A DNA stretch of 42,643 nt from an uncultured Bacteroidales bacterium (GCA_902801475.1 CADCIO010000023.1:1-42643), one strand, 5' to 3'; positions 8,702 through 18,153 are shown, numbered from the stretch's first letter. Made by a program: numbers and translations. The notes: generated by a model from the sequence alone, not told the origin.

Positions 8702-9949
8702 ATGAAACAAACTCTTATCAGTTCCCTCCTGTTGGGATGTTCTTTGATGTGTGTTCAGCCTACGTTGGCACAAAAGAACAAGATGCCTCTTGTCTTTTCA
8801 GTAGAAAACACGGGAGCCAAGTTTGCAGAACCAGAGTATGGCACAGCCGACCAGATGCCTGACATGCCCACGCTGCCTAATCCTTTCATCTTCGCCAATG
8901 GCAAGAAAGAAGCGAAGAACCTGGAGCAGTGGCAACAGCGTCGTTCGGAGATTGCTCACCTGATTCAGCATTATGAGATTGGCACAAAGCCCACCGTGTC
9001 GATGGATGACATTGATGCACGGATGTCGGGCGACACGCTGATTGTGGATGTACATGTGAATGGGCAGACATTGACCCTTTCTACACCTATCTTCTATCCG
9101 AAAGAAGGTACGGCACCTTATCCACTCATCATCGGTGCCAGTAACAACGCCCTTCCTCGTAAACTTTTCACAGATCGCAACATCGCCATGATGGTTTTCT
9201 ACGAGCGTCAAGTTAACAGCTATTCTCAGATGAATCGTGGTGGAGGTGCAGGACGTGGTAGTTATGCCTTCGACCGTCTTTATCCTGAATTGAAAGAGAA
9301 TGGTGCATACAGCGAATGGGCATGGGGCTTCAGTCGTCTGCTCGATGGCTTGCAGAAGTTGGGTCCCGAAGTGACCAAGATTGATATGGCGCACATCGGT
9401 GTGACGGGTTGTTCCTACGCAGGCAAGATGGCGCTTTTCTGTGGCGCTTTCGATGAGCGTGTTGCCCTCACCATCGCACAGGAACCAGGTGGTGGCGGTG
9501 CTGCTTCATGGCGCGTATCCCGTACATTGGGCAACGTGGAGAATCTTGATAAGACAGACTATAACTGGTTCAAAGAGAGCTTAAAAGAGAATTTTGGCGA
9601 AGAGAAGGTAAATCGTCTTCCCCACGATCGTCATGAGCTCGTTGCTATGTGTTGTCCACGTGCTGTGCTCTTGTTGGGTAACCCCGACTACGAATGGCTT
9701 TGTGACCCTTCCATGTATGTGTCTGCCAATGCTGCACAGAGAGTGTGGGAGCGCTTCGGAATTGCTGACCGCTTCGGCTATTCCATCGTTGCTGGCCACG
9801 GACATTGCCAGTTGCCCGAGGTGCAGTATCCAGAGGTGGAGGCTTTCATCGACAAGTTCCTTTTGGGTAAGGAAGCCAACACGGTGGTGCGCATTGCGCC
9901 TACGGACTACCCGACCAAATACGATCCTAAGCAATGGATTAAGTGGTAA
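8702..9949 (+). CDS. Secreted CE15-like glucuronoyl esterase
   Basis: A 415-residue alpha/beta hydrolase with a signal peptide (1-24, ending LAQ). It resembles carbohydrate esterase family 15, which cuts the ester between lignin alcohols and 4-O-methyl-glucuronate on xylan. The nucleophile elbow is GVTGCSYAGK (S238), followed by AQEPGGGGAA with E261, and the C-terminal GHGHCQLP carries the likely catalytic H368. The family's usual GCSRxGK has Arg after Ser; here it is Tyr239, so the oxyanion hole may differ or the substrate may not be a glucuronoyl ester. It is probably cotranscribed with the LacI-type gene. A weak TAACTTTC at 8679-8686 could be a local promoter. Confidence 0.78.
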   Translation: MKQTLISSLLLGCSLMCVQPTLAQKNKMPLVFSVENTGAKFAEPEYGTADQMPDMPTLPNPFIFANGKKEAKNLEQWQQRRSEIAHLIQHYEIGTKPTVSMDDIDARMSGDTLIVDVHVNGQTLTLSTPIFYPKEGTAPYPLIIGASNNALPRKLFTDRNIAMMVFYERQVNSYSQMNRGGGAGRGSYAFDRLYPELKENGAYSEWAWGFSRLLDGLQKLGPEVTKIDMAHIGVTGCSYAGKMALFCGAFDERVALTIAQEPGGGGAASWRVSRTLGNVENLDKTDYNWFKESLKENFGEEKVNRLPHDRHELVAMCCPRAVLLLGNPDYEWLCDPSMYVSANAAQRVWERFGIADRFGYSIVAGHGHCQLPEVQYPEVEAFIDKFLLGKEANTVVRIAPTDYPTKYDPKQWIKW

Positions 9950-9961
9950 TACATAGATAAA

Positions 9962-9991
9962 AAACATGCCCGTCGATTGGCGGGCATGTTT
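9962..9991. terminator. Bidirectional intrinsic terminator
   Basis: A perfect 11-bp stem (9962-9972 with 9981-9991) closes an 8-nt loop. On the minus strand it is followed by a T-run, so it ends ettA. On the plus strand GTTTATT follows, ending the esterase gene. Confidence 0.9.
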
Positions 9992-9993
9992 GT

Positions 9994-11691
9994 TTATTCG
10001 TCCATCAGTTTTCGATAGCGTATGCGCTTCGGCTCTTCAAGTCCGAGGCGTTTTGCTTTATTTGCCTCATAGTCGGTGTAGGAACCCTCGAAGTAGAATA
10101 CCTCTCCGTTACCTTCAAAGGCAAGGATGTGGGTGCAGATACGGTCGAGGAACCAACGGTCATGACTGATGATGACAGCACAGCCAGCAAAAGCTTCGAG
10201 ACCTTCCTCGAGGGCACGGAGGGTGTTCACGTCGATGTCGTTGGTTGGCTCGTCGAGCAAGAGTACATTTCCTTCCTGCTTGAGAGCGAGTGCCAGTTGC
10301 AGACGGTTTCTTTCACCTCCAGAGAGCACTCCGCACTTCTTCTCTTGGTCTGCGCCATTAAAGTTGAAGCGGGAGAGGTAGGCACGTACATTCACGTCTC
10401 TGCCACCCATGCGGATGATTTCATTACCGCCGCTCACCGTCAGATACACCGACTTCTCGGGGTCGATATCCTTGTGTTGCTGATCCACGTAGCTTAGTTT
10501 CACCGTCTCTCCCACCTCAAAAGTACCTGCATCGGGTGTGTCTAATCCCATAATGAGGCGGAACAGCGTCGTCTTACCCACACCGTTGGGACCGATGACA
10601 CCCACAATGCCGTTAGGTGGCAGGTTGAAGTTCAAGTCGGTGTAGAGGGTCTTCTCGCCAAAAGATTTAGCGACATGCTGTGCCTCGATGACTTTGTTGC
10701 CCAAACGTGGACCGTTCGGAATGAAGATTTCGAGCTTCTCCTCCTTCTGCTTCTGCTCCTCGTTCAGCATCTTGTCGTAGGAATTCAGACGAGCCTTTCC
10801 CTTTGCCTGACGAGCTTTGGGCGCCATGCGCACCCATTCCAACTCACGTTCGAGGGTCTTGCGGCGTTTCGAGGCGGTCTTCTCCTCCTGTTCCATACGC
10901 TTACTTTTTTGTTCTAGCCATGAGGAGTAGTTGCCCTTCCATGGGATGCCTTCACCGCGGTCGAGTTCGAGAATCCACTCTGATACATCGTCAAGGAAGT
11001 AGCGGTCGTGGGTGACGGCGATGACAGTGCCTTCGTATTGCTGCAGATGCTGTTCTAGCCAGTCGATGGATTCTGCGTCAAGATGGTTCGTCGGCTCGTC
11101 GAGCAGGAGCACGTCGGGTTTCTGGAGCAGGAGTCGGCAGAGGGCGACACGGCGACGTTCACCACCCGAGAGATTCTTGACGCTCCAGTCGCCAGGGGGA
11201 CAACGGAGCGCATCCATCGCACGTTCCAGCTTAGAGTCCATGTTCCATGCGTCGGTGGCGTCGATGATGTCCTGCAGTTCAGCCTGACGGGTCATCAGTT
11301 TCTCCATCTTGTCGGGATCCTCGTAGTATTCTGGCAGACCGAACTTATCATTGATCTGGTCGTATTCGGCAAGAGTGTCATACACATGTTGAACACCTTC
11401 CATCACATTCTCCTTCACCGTTTTCTCTTCGTTCAATGGAGGTTCCTGTGGCAGGTAGCCTACCGTGTAGCCAGGGCTCCACACCACTTCGCCCTGAAAC
11501 TGCTGATCCAGTCCGGCGATAATCTTCATCAGCGTTGATTTACCGGCACCATTCAGACCGATGATACCGATCTTCGCCCCGTAGAAGAATGAGAGGTAGA
11601 TGTTCTTGAGCACTTGCTTCTGATTCTGCTGAATGGTCTTGCTCACTCCGACCATCGAGAATATCACTTTCTTGTCGTCAACTGTAGCCAT
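9994..11691 (-). CDS. ettA: Energy-dependent translational throttle protein (ABC-F)
   Basis: Cytosolic ABC-F ATPase that binds the ribosomal E site and gates translation according to energy charge. It has 565 residues and two ABC domains: Walker A GLNGAGKST (45-53) with LSGGE (174-178) and DEPTNHLD, and GPNGVGKTT (367-375) with LSGGE (456-460) and DEPTNDID. The inter-domain linker has WVRMAPKARQAKGKARL (about 287-302), the P-site tRNA-contacting motif characteristic of EttA. It is last in the mltG-GH2-nadE-ettA run, 35 bp after nadE. Confidence 0.95.
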   Translation of the reverse strand: MATVDDKKVIFSMVGVSKTIQQNQKQVLKNIYLSFFYGAKIGIIGLNGAGKSTLMKIIAGLDQQFQGEVVWSPGYTVGYLPQEPPLNEEKTVKENVMEGVQHVYDTLAEYDQINDKFGLPEYYEDPDKMEKLMTRQAELQDIIDATDAWNMDSKLERAMDALRCPPGDWSVKNLSGGERRRVALCRLLLQKPDVLLLDEPTNHLDAESIDWLEQHLQQYEGTVIAVTHDRYFLDDVSEWILELDRGEGIPWKGNYSSWLEQKSKRMEQEEKTASKRRKTLERELEWVRMAPKARQAKGKARLNSYDKMLNEEQKQKEEKLEIFIPNGPRLGNKVIEAQHVAKSFGEKTLYTDLNFNLPPNGIVGVIGPNGVGKTTLFRLIMGLDTPDAGTFEVGETVKLSYVDQQHKDIDPEKSVYLTVSGGNEIIRMGGRDVNVRAYLSRFNFNGADQEKKCGVLSGGERNRLQLALALKQEGNVLLLDEPTNDIDVNTLRALEEGLEAFAGCAVIISHDRWFLDRICTHILAFEGNGEVFYFEGSYTDYEANKAKRLGLEEPKRIRYRKLMDE

Positions 11692-11726
11692 GATGGGTTG
11701 AAAATTTTGGGTTGAGAGTTTCTTTA

Positions 11727-13712
11727 TTATTCCATGTCTGCGAGCCAGTCGGCGCTGCTGGCGTCGCTTGGCATGCGCCAGTCGCCGCGAGGTGAGAGGC
11801 TAACGGAACCTACCTTAGGTCCGTCGGGCAGGCAGGAACGCTTGAACTGCTGGGTGAAGAAGCGACGGCAGAAGGTGCGGAGCCATTTCACGATGGTCTC
11901 TTCGTCGTAGGTGCCGACCTCCATGCCGAGTTCGTTGGTTTCGTCGTAGGTCTGCTCGATGAAGGCCTTCTTGGCGAGGTAAAGAATCTTGGCGGGACGG
12001 AATCCGAGGCGCAGGAAGTGATAGAGGAAGAAGTCGTGGAGCTCATAAGGTCCGACGAGGTCTTCGGTCTTCTGTAAGATGGTACCGTCGATGTCGGCAG
12101 GGATGAGTTCGGGTGAGATGGGTGTCTCGATGATGTCGAGCAGGGTCTCCTGGGATGCCTTATCTACACTGGTCATGGCTACCCACTTGACGAGATATTT
12201 CACTAAAGTCTTGGGGATGGAGGTGTTGACGCCGTACATGGACATGTGGTCGGCATTGTAGGTGCACCATCCGAGGGCAAGCTCGCTGAGGTCGCCGGTG
12301 CCGACTACGAATCCGTTGCATTGGTTGGCGACGTCCATGAGAATCTGGGTACGTTCACGTGCCTGGCAGTTTTCGTAGGTGACATCGTGGTTGTTGATGT
12401 CGTGGCCGATGTCGAGGAAGTGTCGAATGCAGGCTTCCTTGATACTGATCTCCTTGATGGTGATGTCGAGTGACTTCATCAGCGCCATAGCATTATGGTA
12501 GGTGCGGTCGGTAGTTCCGAAACCTGGCATGGTGATGCCGATGACCTCCTTGCGTGGTCGCTGGAGCAGATCCATGGTCTTGACGCAGACGAGTAGGGCG
12601 AGGGTGGAATCGAGTCCACCGCTGATGCCGACGACGATGCTACGGGCATCGGTATGGACAATACGCTTGGCGAGTGCAGAGGTTTGTATGGCGAAGATTT
12701 CTTCGCAACGTTCATTCAGTGCATTGCCGCCAGGCACGAACGGATGCGGATTGATCCAGCGGGTCAGTTCGAAATCGTAGGAAGGGTTGACGGTCTGGCT
12801 CTGCACATGCACAGTGGTGAGCTGAGGGTTGGCATTGGCAAGCTGTGCGCCGAGACGAGCGTTCTCACCAAAGGTGGTGTTATGGCGACGTTCGGTCAGA
12901 AGACGCTCGGTGTCAATCTCGCTGATGACCATCTGTTCTTCGAGGCAGAATCGCTTGCTGCGGGCAATGAGGGTGCCGTTTTCGTAGATGAGGGCATTCC
13001 CGGCGAAGACTACATCCTGAGTGCTCTCACCGAATCCGCAGGAGCTATATACATAGCCAGCGATGCAGCGTGCACTCTGCTGACTGATAAGGGAAAGTAG
13101 GTATTGGTTCTTGCCGATGAGCTCGTTGGATGCACTCAGGTTGAAGATGATTTCAGCCCCCTTCAATGCCAATTCGCTGCTTGGTGGAACGGGTGCCCAG
13201 AGGTCTTCGCAAATCTCTATGGCGAAGCAGGTTTTCTGGGTGTGGAAGAGGATGTTGCAGCCGAAAGGCACCGTCTGTGCACAGAGGTGAACTTGACGGG
13301 CATCGGCGGCAGTGGATGGGGCGAACCATCGTTGCTCGTAGAATTCCTTGTAGTTGGGAAGGAAGGTCTTGGGCACGATGCCGAGTATCTTGCCACCTTG
13401 CACGACCACAGCGCAGTTCATCAGCAGTCCGCCGACCATGATAGGCATGCCAACGATGGCGATGATTTGTAATGACCGCGTAAAGTCGAGCAACTTGAAG
13501 AGACTCTCCTCACACTTCTCGAGGAGGAGTTGCTGTCCGAAGAGGTCTTGACAGGTGTATCCACTGATGCAGAGCTCCGGAAACGCAATGATTTCAACAC
13601 CCTTGCCTTCAGCCTGCACAATGAGGCTCTCTATCTGCTGGATGTTGTACGTGCAATCGGCAACCTTCAAAGAAGGAATGGCTGATGCAACTTTAACAAA
13701 ACCGTAATTCAT
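11727..13712 (-). CDS. nadE: Glutamine-dependent NAD+ synthetase
   Basis: Makes NAD+ from nicotinate adenine dinucleotide, with ammonia taken from glutamine. It has 661 residues and two domains. The nitrilase-type amidase half has the triad E46 (FPELC), K115 (PKTFLPNYKEFYE) and C168 (IEICEDLWAP). The C-terminal synthetase half has the PP-loop SGGLDST (364-370). This is the long, glutamine-using form, so ammonia channelling is expected. It sits 39 bp after the GH2 gene and 35 bp before ettA. Confidence 0.95.
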   Translation of the reverse strand: MNYGFVKVASAIPSLKVADCTYNIQQIESLIVQAEGKGVEIIAFPELCISGYTCQDLFGQQLLLEKCEESLFKLLDFTRSLQIIAIVGMPIMVGGLLMNCAVVVQGGKILGIVPKTFLPNYKEFYEQRWFAPSTAADARQVHLCAQTVPFGCNILFHTQKTCFAIEICEDLWAPVPPSSELALKGAEIIFNLSASNELIGKNQYLLSLISQQSARCIAGYVYSSCGFGESTQDVVFAGNALIYENGTLIARSKRFCLEEQMVISEIDTERLLTERRHNTTFGENARLGAQLANANPQLTTVHVQSQTVNPSYDFELTRWINPHPFVPGGNALNERCEEIFAIQTSALAKRIVHTDARSIVVGISGGLDSTLALLVCVKTMDLLQRPRKEVIGITMPGFGTTDRTYHNAMALMKSLDITIKEISIKEACIRHFLDIGHDINNHDVTYENCQARERTQILMDVANQCNGFVVGTGDLSELALGWCTYNADHMSMYGVNTSIPKTLVKYLVKWVAMTSVDKASQETLLDIIETPISPELIPADIDGTILQKTEDLVGPYELHDFFLYHFLRLGFRPAKILYLAKKAFIEQTYDETNELGMEVGTYDEETIVKWLRTFCRRFFTQQFKRSCLPDGPKVGSVSLSPRGDWRMPSDASSADWLADME

Positions 13713-13751
13713 ATTGTTTAGTTTTTTATGTGGCTAATGGGATGAATAGGA

Positions 13752-16316
13752 TTATTGGGAATGGAGGGAAATCGTTGCGGGCTTAAGACCCTTGGCGCTC
13801 ACTTTGATGGTGGTGTTTCCGACTTTTCCATTGCTTTGGATGCCGATGACGAGCTGACCATGGAAGGCTTTCATCGTGGGTTTGGTGAAGACTTCGAGGC
13901 TGGTGGCGTCGCCGTTGCAGATGCCTTTGAATCTGGCGGATCCGGTCACTTCCACGTTAATCTGATTGCTGGCATCAGGTACGAGGTTGCCATCCTTGTC
14001 GAGGATGTTGACGGTGATGAAGGTCATGTCTTCGCCGTCAGCCTTGAGGGGTTTGATGGGTGCACCGAGATCCCCCGTGAGTTGGATTTGCGACGCAGCT
14101 CCAGCGGTCTTGACCGTTTCTCTGCCGACTTCATTGCCCTCTTTGTCATAGACCACAACCTTGATTTCGCCTGGCTCGTACTTCACGTTGTTCCAGCGTA
14201 GACGGTAGCGGTCGATGGCGGGGTCGTTGATGTCGGAGATGCGTCCTTCCTTGCCAGTACCAGATGAGATTCCTTTTTGCTTGGTGATCTTTCCCTGTGA
14301 CTTGCCATTGACAAAGAGTTCGGCAGTGGGGTAGTTGGTGTAGCAATAGACGGGCGTGACTTGACCTTCACGTCCAGGCCATGTCCAGTGGGGTAGGAGG
14401 TGAATGGTCGTCTCTTCGGTGTTCCATTTGGAACGATAGAGGTAGTATCTGTCTTTGGGCAAACCTGCCAAGTCGAAGATGCCGAAATAAGAAGAGCGAC
14501 TGGGCCAGTACTCATCATAAGGAGTTGGCTCGCCGAGATAGTCGAAACCTGTCCACACGAACTCGCCAATCACCCAATCCTTGTCATCTTGCAGGAGCCA
14601 ATCCTCTTCAGGCACGTTCGACCACCAGCATGCCTCCACGTCGTAGCTAGAGCATTGACCGTCGTCATAAGCCTTGCCGTCGAGACGCTCCACGGGAAAC
14701 TTATACACACCTCGTGAGGAAACGGTGGATGCCGTCTCGCTGCCGAGGATAAACCCTTGCCGCAATCGCTCGTAAGCAGCTTGGTATCGATGGGTGCGGT
14801 AGTTGATGCCTGGAATATCGAGCACTTGTGCAAAACCTGTGGAGATGGCGTTGTCGATGCGATCCATGCCCGAAGTAACGGGACGTGTTGGATCCCAAAA
14901 GTGCATGACGTTCTGCATCTCGCGACTCATTCGGTTGCCCTCCTTAGAACCTTGCTCAGGAATCTCGTTGCCGATAGACCACATGACGATGGATGGATGC
15001 AACTGGTTGGCTTTCACCAGATTGATAAGGTCTGTCCTCCACCAATCGTCGTAGAATCTGGCATATCCGTTCTTGACTTTGGGGTACTTCCACATGTCGA
15101 ACGATTCTGCCATGACCATAATGCCAAGGGAATCGCATAAATCCATTTGCCACTGAGACGGCATGTTGTGGGCTGTGCGAATAGCATTGCAGCCCATACT
15201 TTTCAACAATACAAGCTGACGTTCCAATGCCGCTTTGTTAACTGCTGCACCTAGCATGCCGAGGTCGTGATGCAGGCAGACTCCCTTGATTTTATATTTG
15301 CAGCCATTGACGGAGAACGATGGGTTTTGTCGTCCATAGCCCAGTCCATAATTGATAGTCCGGAAACCGTATTTGACAGTCTTTGAGTCAAGTACTTTAC
15401 CCAGCCCGTTGTTATCGATAATGCTAAAGGTGATGTCGTATAGAGTGGGTCTGTGGTTCTCGTCTTCGTTGTCCGGATCTTCAGGAAACCATCCTTTCAC
15501 ATCTTTAACTGTAACAACAGCTTGGTTGATGCAGCCGCCGCCATGTATTTCCTTTTGAAGGGGAAAATCGAAGGTTTGACCAGCTACCGACATGCGCACC
15601 ACCTCGTTTGTACCATGGCAATGGTCGCACAACACGGTGACTTTGACGGTTGCATCTACCCAATTATAGCGAGTCGTCTCAATGGAGATTCCCTGCGGAC
15701 AGATATATTCGCGACCTGTGGTGATGAGGGTGACAGGACGATAAAGACCAGCTCCAGGATACCATCGGCTACTCTCCTCTACGTTTCTCAAATAAACTGC
15801 CAGTGTGTTGGGACTGCCGTCTTTGTTGATGTACCCCGTCACATCCACGTCGAAGGAGCTGTAACCATAATTCCACATGCCAGCCTCTTTGCCATTCACA
15901 TAGACAATGGGCTCTGACATCGCTCCGTCGAAGTTCAGGTAGGCGTGGGGGCAGTTTTTATCCACCGTGAAAGTCGTGCGATACCAACCTTCGCCAATCC
16001 AAGGCAGAGAGCCCGAACGCCCTGTCTTCTCTGTAGCTTGCTTCTCACCGTTCTGCTCAATGGCAACGGTCTGTTTGTCAATTTCCTTATCGAAGGGACC
16101 ATTGATTGCCCAGTCATGAGGAATTTGAACAGCTTGCCACTGGCTATCGTTGAAACCGACCAATGACGGTGCTATTGCGTTCATGGTGACAAACTGCTCG
16201 CCACGTGAGAACTTCCAACCATCACGCAAGACGGTCTCCTTGCGCTGGGCTGTGGTGGTGAGGGTTGTTGCTGTTAAAGCCATCAACAGCAGTATTTTCT
16301 GAATAGGTCGAATCAT
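13752..16316 (-). CDS. Secreted GH2 glycosidase (beta-galactosidase-like)
   Basis: An 854-residue exported glycoside hydrolase family 2 enzyme with a signal peptide (1-24, ending TTAQ). It has an N-terminal jelly roll (about 35-200), an immunoglobulin-like domain (200-330) and the barrel (330-630). E451 in MWSIGNEIPEQG is the acid/base, and E527 in LGSETAS is the likely nucleophile. The C-terminal part (about 640-854) looks like the DUF4982-type plus Ig-like domains common in Bacteroidetes beta-galactosidases. The sugar specificity cannot be read from sequence; beta-glucuronidase or beta-mannosidase activity is also possible. It lies between mltG (18-bp gap) and nadE and has no SusC/SusD neighbours, so it is not in a classical PUL. 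Confidence 0.88.
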   Translation of the reverse strand: MIRPIQKILLLMALTATTLTTTAQRKETVLRDGWKFSRGEQFVTMNAIAPSLVGFNDSQWQAVQIPHDWAINGPFDKEIDKQTVAIEQNGEKQATEKTGRSGSLPWIGEGWYRTTFTVDKNCPHAYLNFDGAMSEPIVYVNGKEAGMWNYGYSSFDVDVTGYINKDGSPNTLAVYLRNVEESSRWYPGAGLYRPVTLITTGREYICPQGISIETTRYNWVDATVKVTVLCDHCHGTNEVVRMSVAGQTFDFPLQKEIHGGGCINQAVVTVKDVKGWFPEDPDNEDENHRPTLYDITFSIIDNNGLGKVLDSKTVKYGFRTINYGLGYGRQNPSFSVNGCKYKIKGVCLHHDLGMLGAAVNKAALERQLVLLKSMGCNAIRTAHNMPSQWQMDLCDSLGIMVMAESFDMWKYPKVKNGYARFYDDWWRTDLINLVKANQLHPSIVMWSIGNEIPEQGSKEGNRMSREMQNVMHFWDPTRPVTSGMDRIDNAISTGFAQVLDIPGINYRTHRYQAAYERLRQGFILGSETASTVSSRGVYKFPVERLDGKAYDDGQCSSYDVEACWWSNVPEEDWLLQDDKDWVIGEFVWTGFDYLGEPTPYDEYWPSRSSYFGIFDLAGLPKDRYYLYRSKWNTEETTIHLLPHWTWPGREGQVTPVYCYTNYPTAELFVNGKSQGKITKQKGISSGTGKEGRISDINDPAIDRYRLRWNNVKYEPGEIKVVVYDKEGNEVGRETVKTAGAASQIQLTGDLGAPIKPLKADGEDMTFITVNILDKDGNLVPDASNQINVEVTGSARFKGICNGDATSLEVFTKPTMKAFHGQLVIGIQSNGKVGNTTIKVSAKGLKPATISLHSQ

Positions 16317-16334
16317 CGTCGTAATCGTTAGTTG

Positions 16335-17375
16335 TTAATGGATGCCTCTCTCATTGAGTGCCTTTGTGTAGCGAGCAGCATTGCGCAAGTGTTCTCCATA
16401 GGAGACAGCATAATTGTGCGTACCAGAAAAGTCCTCCTTGGCACACATATATATATAGTCGTTTTTGTCGTGATTCAACACCGCATCGATGCCTGCAATG
16501 CTGGGTACGCGGATGGGGCCTGGAGGTAAGCCCAAGTTGCGGTAGGTGTTGTAGGGCGACTCCACTTTTAGGTGCTCATGCAGTACTCGGCGGATGGAGA
16601 AATCGCCCACAGCGTAGATGACCGTCGGGTCACTTTGCAATGCCATTGGCCTACGCATACGGTTCATATAGAGAGCGGCAATAGTGGGCTTCTCTCCATT
16701 ATTGGCAGTCTCGCTATCGACGATGGAGGCCAGCGTGATGACCTTCTCTTTCGTCATCTCCTCACCAGCATATTGGCTCACTTCTTTCAGTTTGCCCATG
16801 CGTTCCTCATTCCAAAACGCTGCATTCTCCTTTTTCATGCGCTCCATCAATTTCTCGATGCTCACGTCCCAATACACTTCGTAGGTGTTGGGAATGAACA
16901 TGCCTGGCAGCGATTCCTTCGTGTAACCCAATGCCTTAATGTTCGTCTCGTCCCTGAGATATTGGGCAATGGAAGCGGAATCTGCCATCAACTGATTTGC
17001 CAGCTTTCCTGCCATTGCATCCATTGTGCGGGTAGAAGGAACAACCAACATGACGGGTTTCTCGTTGTGGTTGCGGATGTCTCGAATGAAGTTCAGCATT
17101 GTATGGTTGGGGCCAACTTCATAACGTCCCGTACGAATCTTGTCCTTTAGGTTCAGCAGTCCTGCATACAGATGGAACACTCTCATGCTTTCGGGGTTTG
17201 CCTGACGTTCTGTCTTCTGGGCAATAGAATCAACGTCATCGTCTGCATCGATGTATATGTAGGTGGGTTCATCCAATTGGAAGCCGCTCTGATACATCCA
17301 CCATGCACCTATAGCAGCCACTATCACCACACATAGCCATACCCATAGCCATGCGCTCTTCTTTTTTCTTGCCAT
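16335..17375 (-). CDS. mltG: Endolytic murein transglycosylase
   Basis: Inner-membrane lytic transglycosylase that cuts nascent glycan strands and sets their length. It has 346 residues, a basic N-terminus and one membrane helix (about 9-27). The YceG domain shows LASIVDSET with E222, which aligns with the catalytic Glu of the usual SIVEKET motif; the preceding Glu is Asp here. It also has LQSDPTVIYAVGD and LPPGPIRVPSIAGIDAVLN, and ends with the expected F-(x)-THNYAVSYGEH block. It is first in the mltG-GH2-nadE-ettA run, with a -7 box just upstream. Confidence 0.93.
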   Translation of the reverse strand: MARKKKSAWLWVWLCVVIVAAIGAWWMYQSGFQLDEPTYIYIDADDDVDSIAQKTERQANPESMRVFHLYAGLLNLKDKIRTGRYEVGPNHTMLNFIRDIRNHNEKPVMLVVPSTRTMDAMAGKLANQLMADSASIAQYLRDETNIKALGYTKESLPGMFIPNTYEVYWDVSIEKLMERMKKENAAFWNEERMGKLKEVSQYAGEEMTKEKVITLASIVDSETANNGEKPTIAALYMNRMRRPMALQSDPTVIYAVGDFSIRRVLHEHLKVESPYNTYRNLGLPPGPIRVPSIAGIDAVLNHDKNDYIYMCAKEDFSGTHNYAVSYGEHLRNAARYTKALNERGIH

Positions 17376-17399
17376 AATTTATTAAATATAATAATGTGG

Positions 17400-17407
17400 C
17401 AAAGGTA
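17400..17407 (-). promoter_or_regulatory. Promoter -7 box (TACCTTTG) for mltG
   Basis: Minus-strand TACCTTTG matches TAnnTTTG and lies 25 bp before the mltG ATG, giving a very short leader. Confidence 0.65.
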
Positions 17408-17523
17408 TGAAATCCTGATGAAATGAAGAAGCGATTTGCAAAGTTTTCGGTGCTTCATGCCGAAAAACATTGTAAATAAAGAAAAAACATCGGATACTTG
17501 TCAATTATTTAAGATAAATTCTC

Positions 17524-17531
17524 TATCTTTG
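17524..17531 (+). promoter_or_regulatory. Promoter -7 box (TATCTTTG) for the nitroreductase operon
   Basis: TATCTTTG matches TAnnTTTG, with a leader of about 45 nt to the ATG at 17582. A CTTG at 17497-17500 could be the -33 element at slightly long spacing. Confidence 0.65.
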
Positions 17532-17581
17532 CAAACGTTACAATAAACAGCGAACTCAAGAAAAAGGAATTTATAACAATC

Positions 17582-18121
17582 ATGGAAAATTTTAGAGAAT
17601 TAGTGCAGAAGCGTCGTAGTGTGCGCAAGTTCACCGATGAGGATATTAAAGCCGAAGATTTACAGACCATTCTTCGTGCCGCATTGATGTCACCTACCAG
17701 TAAGGGTACCCGTGCTTGGCATTTTGTAGTGGTCGATGACAAGGCACTTTTAGAGAAGATTTCACTTTGTCGTCCGATGGGCAGTCAGTTTATCGCAGGT
17801 GCGAAGGTGGCAATTGTCGTGTTGGGTGATAGAGAAGTGACGGATGCGTGGTGCGAGGATGCTTCCTTGGCTGCAGTCACGATGCAGTATCAGGCAGCAG
17901 ACCTCGGTTTGGGCTCTTGCTGGTGCCAGATCCGCAACCGTTTCATGGAGAATGGCGAATCATCTGACAATGTGCTTCGTTTTTTACTCCGTTACCCAGA
18001 GAATCTGACGGCAGAATGCGTCATTGGCATTGGTTATCCAGCCATTGAGCGTAAGCCACAGGACGAAGATAACCTTAAGTGGGAGAATGTGCATGTAGGA
18101 CCATTTCCAGAAGAGAATTGA
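17582..18121 (+). CDS. Nitroreductase-family FMN oxidoreductase
   Basis: A 179-residue flavoprotein of the nitroreductase superfamily. It shows the N-terminal RRSVRKFTDEDI phosphate-binding Arg cluster (about 12-23), the APTSKGTRAWHF-like segment reading MSPTSKGTRAWHF (38-50) and the C-terminal IGIGYPA turn. It is short for the family. The natural substrate is unknown; NAD(P)H-dependent reduction of a quinone or enone is typical. It heads a five-gene plus-strand run. Confidence 0.88.
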   Translation: MENFRELVQKRRSVRKFTDEDIKAEDLQTILRAALMSPTSKGTRAWHFVVVDDKALLEKISLCRPMGSQFIAGAKVAIVVLGDREVTDAWCEDASLAAVTMQYQAADLGLGSCWCQIRNRFMENGESSDNVLRFLLRYPENLTAECVIGIGYPAIERKPQDEDNLKWENVHVGPFPEEN

Positions 18122-18146
18122 AGAATTGAAAAGTTGAAGGATTGAA
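18115..18146. repeat. Four-unit octamer array over the nitroreductase stop codon
   Basis: Four 8-bp units at 18115-18122, 18123-18130, 18131-18138 and 18139-18146 all end in TTGAA. The first two are identical (GAATTGAA). The array begins inside the last codons of the nitroreductase gene and fills most of the spacer before the next ATG. Confidence 0.75.
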
Positions 18147-18153
18147 ATCATTT

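Noticed and set aside
9994..11691. ABC exporter ATPase or antibiotic-resistance ABC-F
   Set aside because: No membrane domain, and the linker has the EttA-specific tRNA-contacting motif.
13752..16316. Classical polysaccharide utilisation locus around the GH2 enzyme
   Set aside because: No SusC/SusD pair or sensor is nearby; its neighbours are mltG and nadE.
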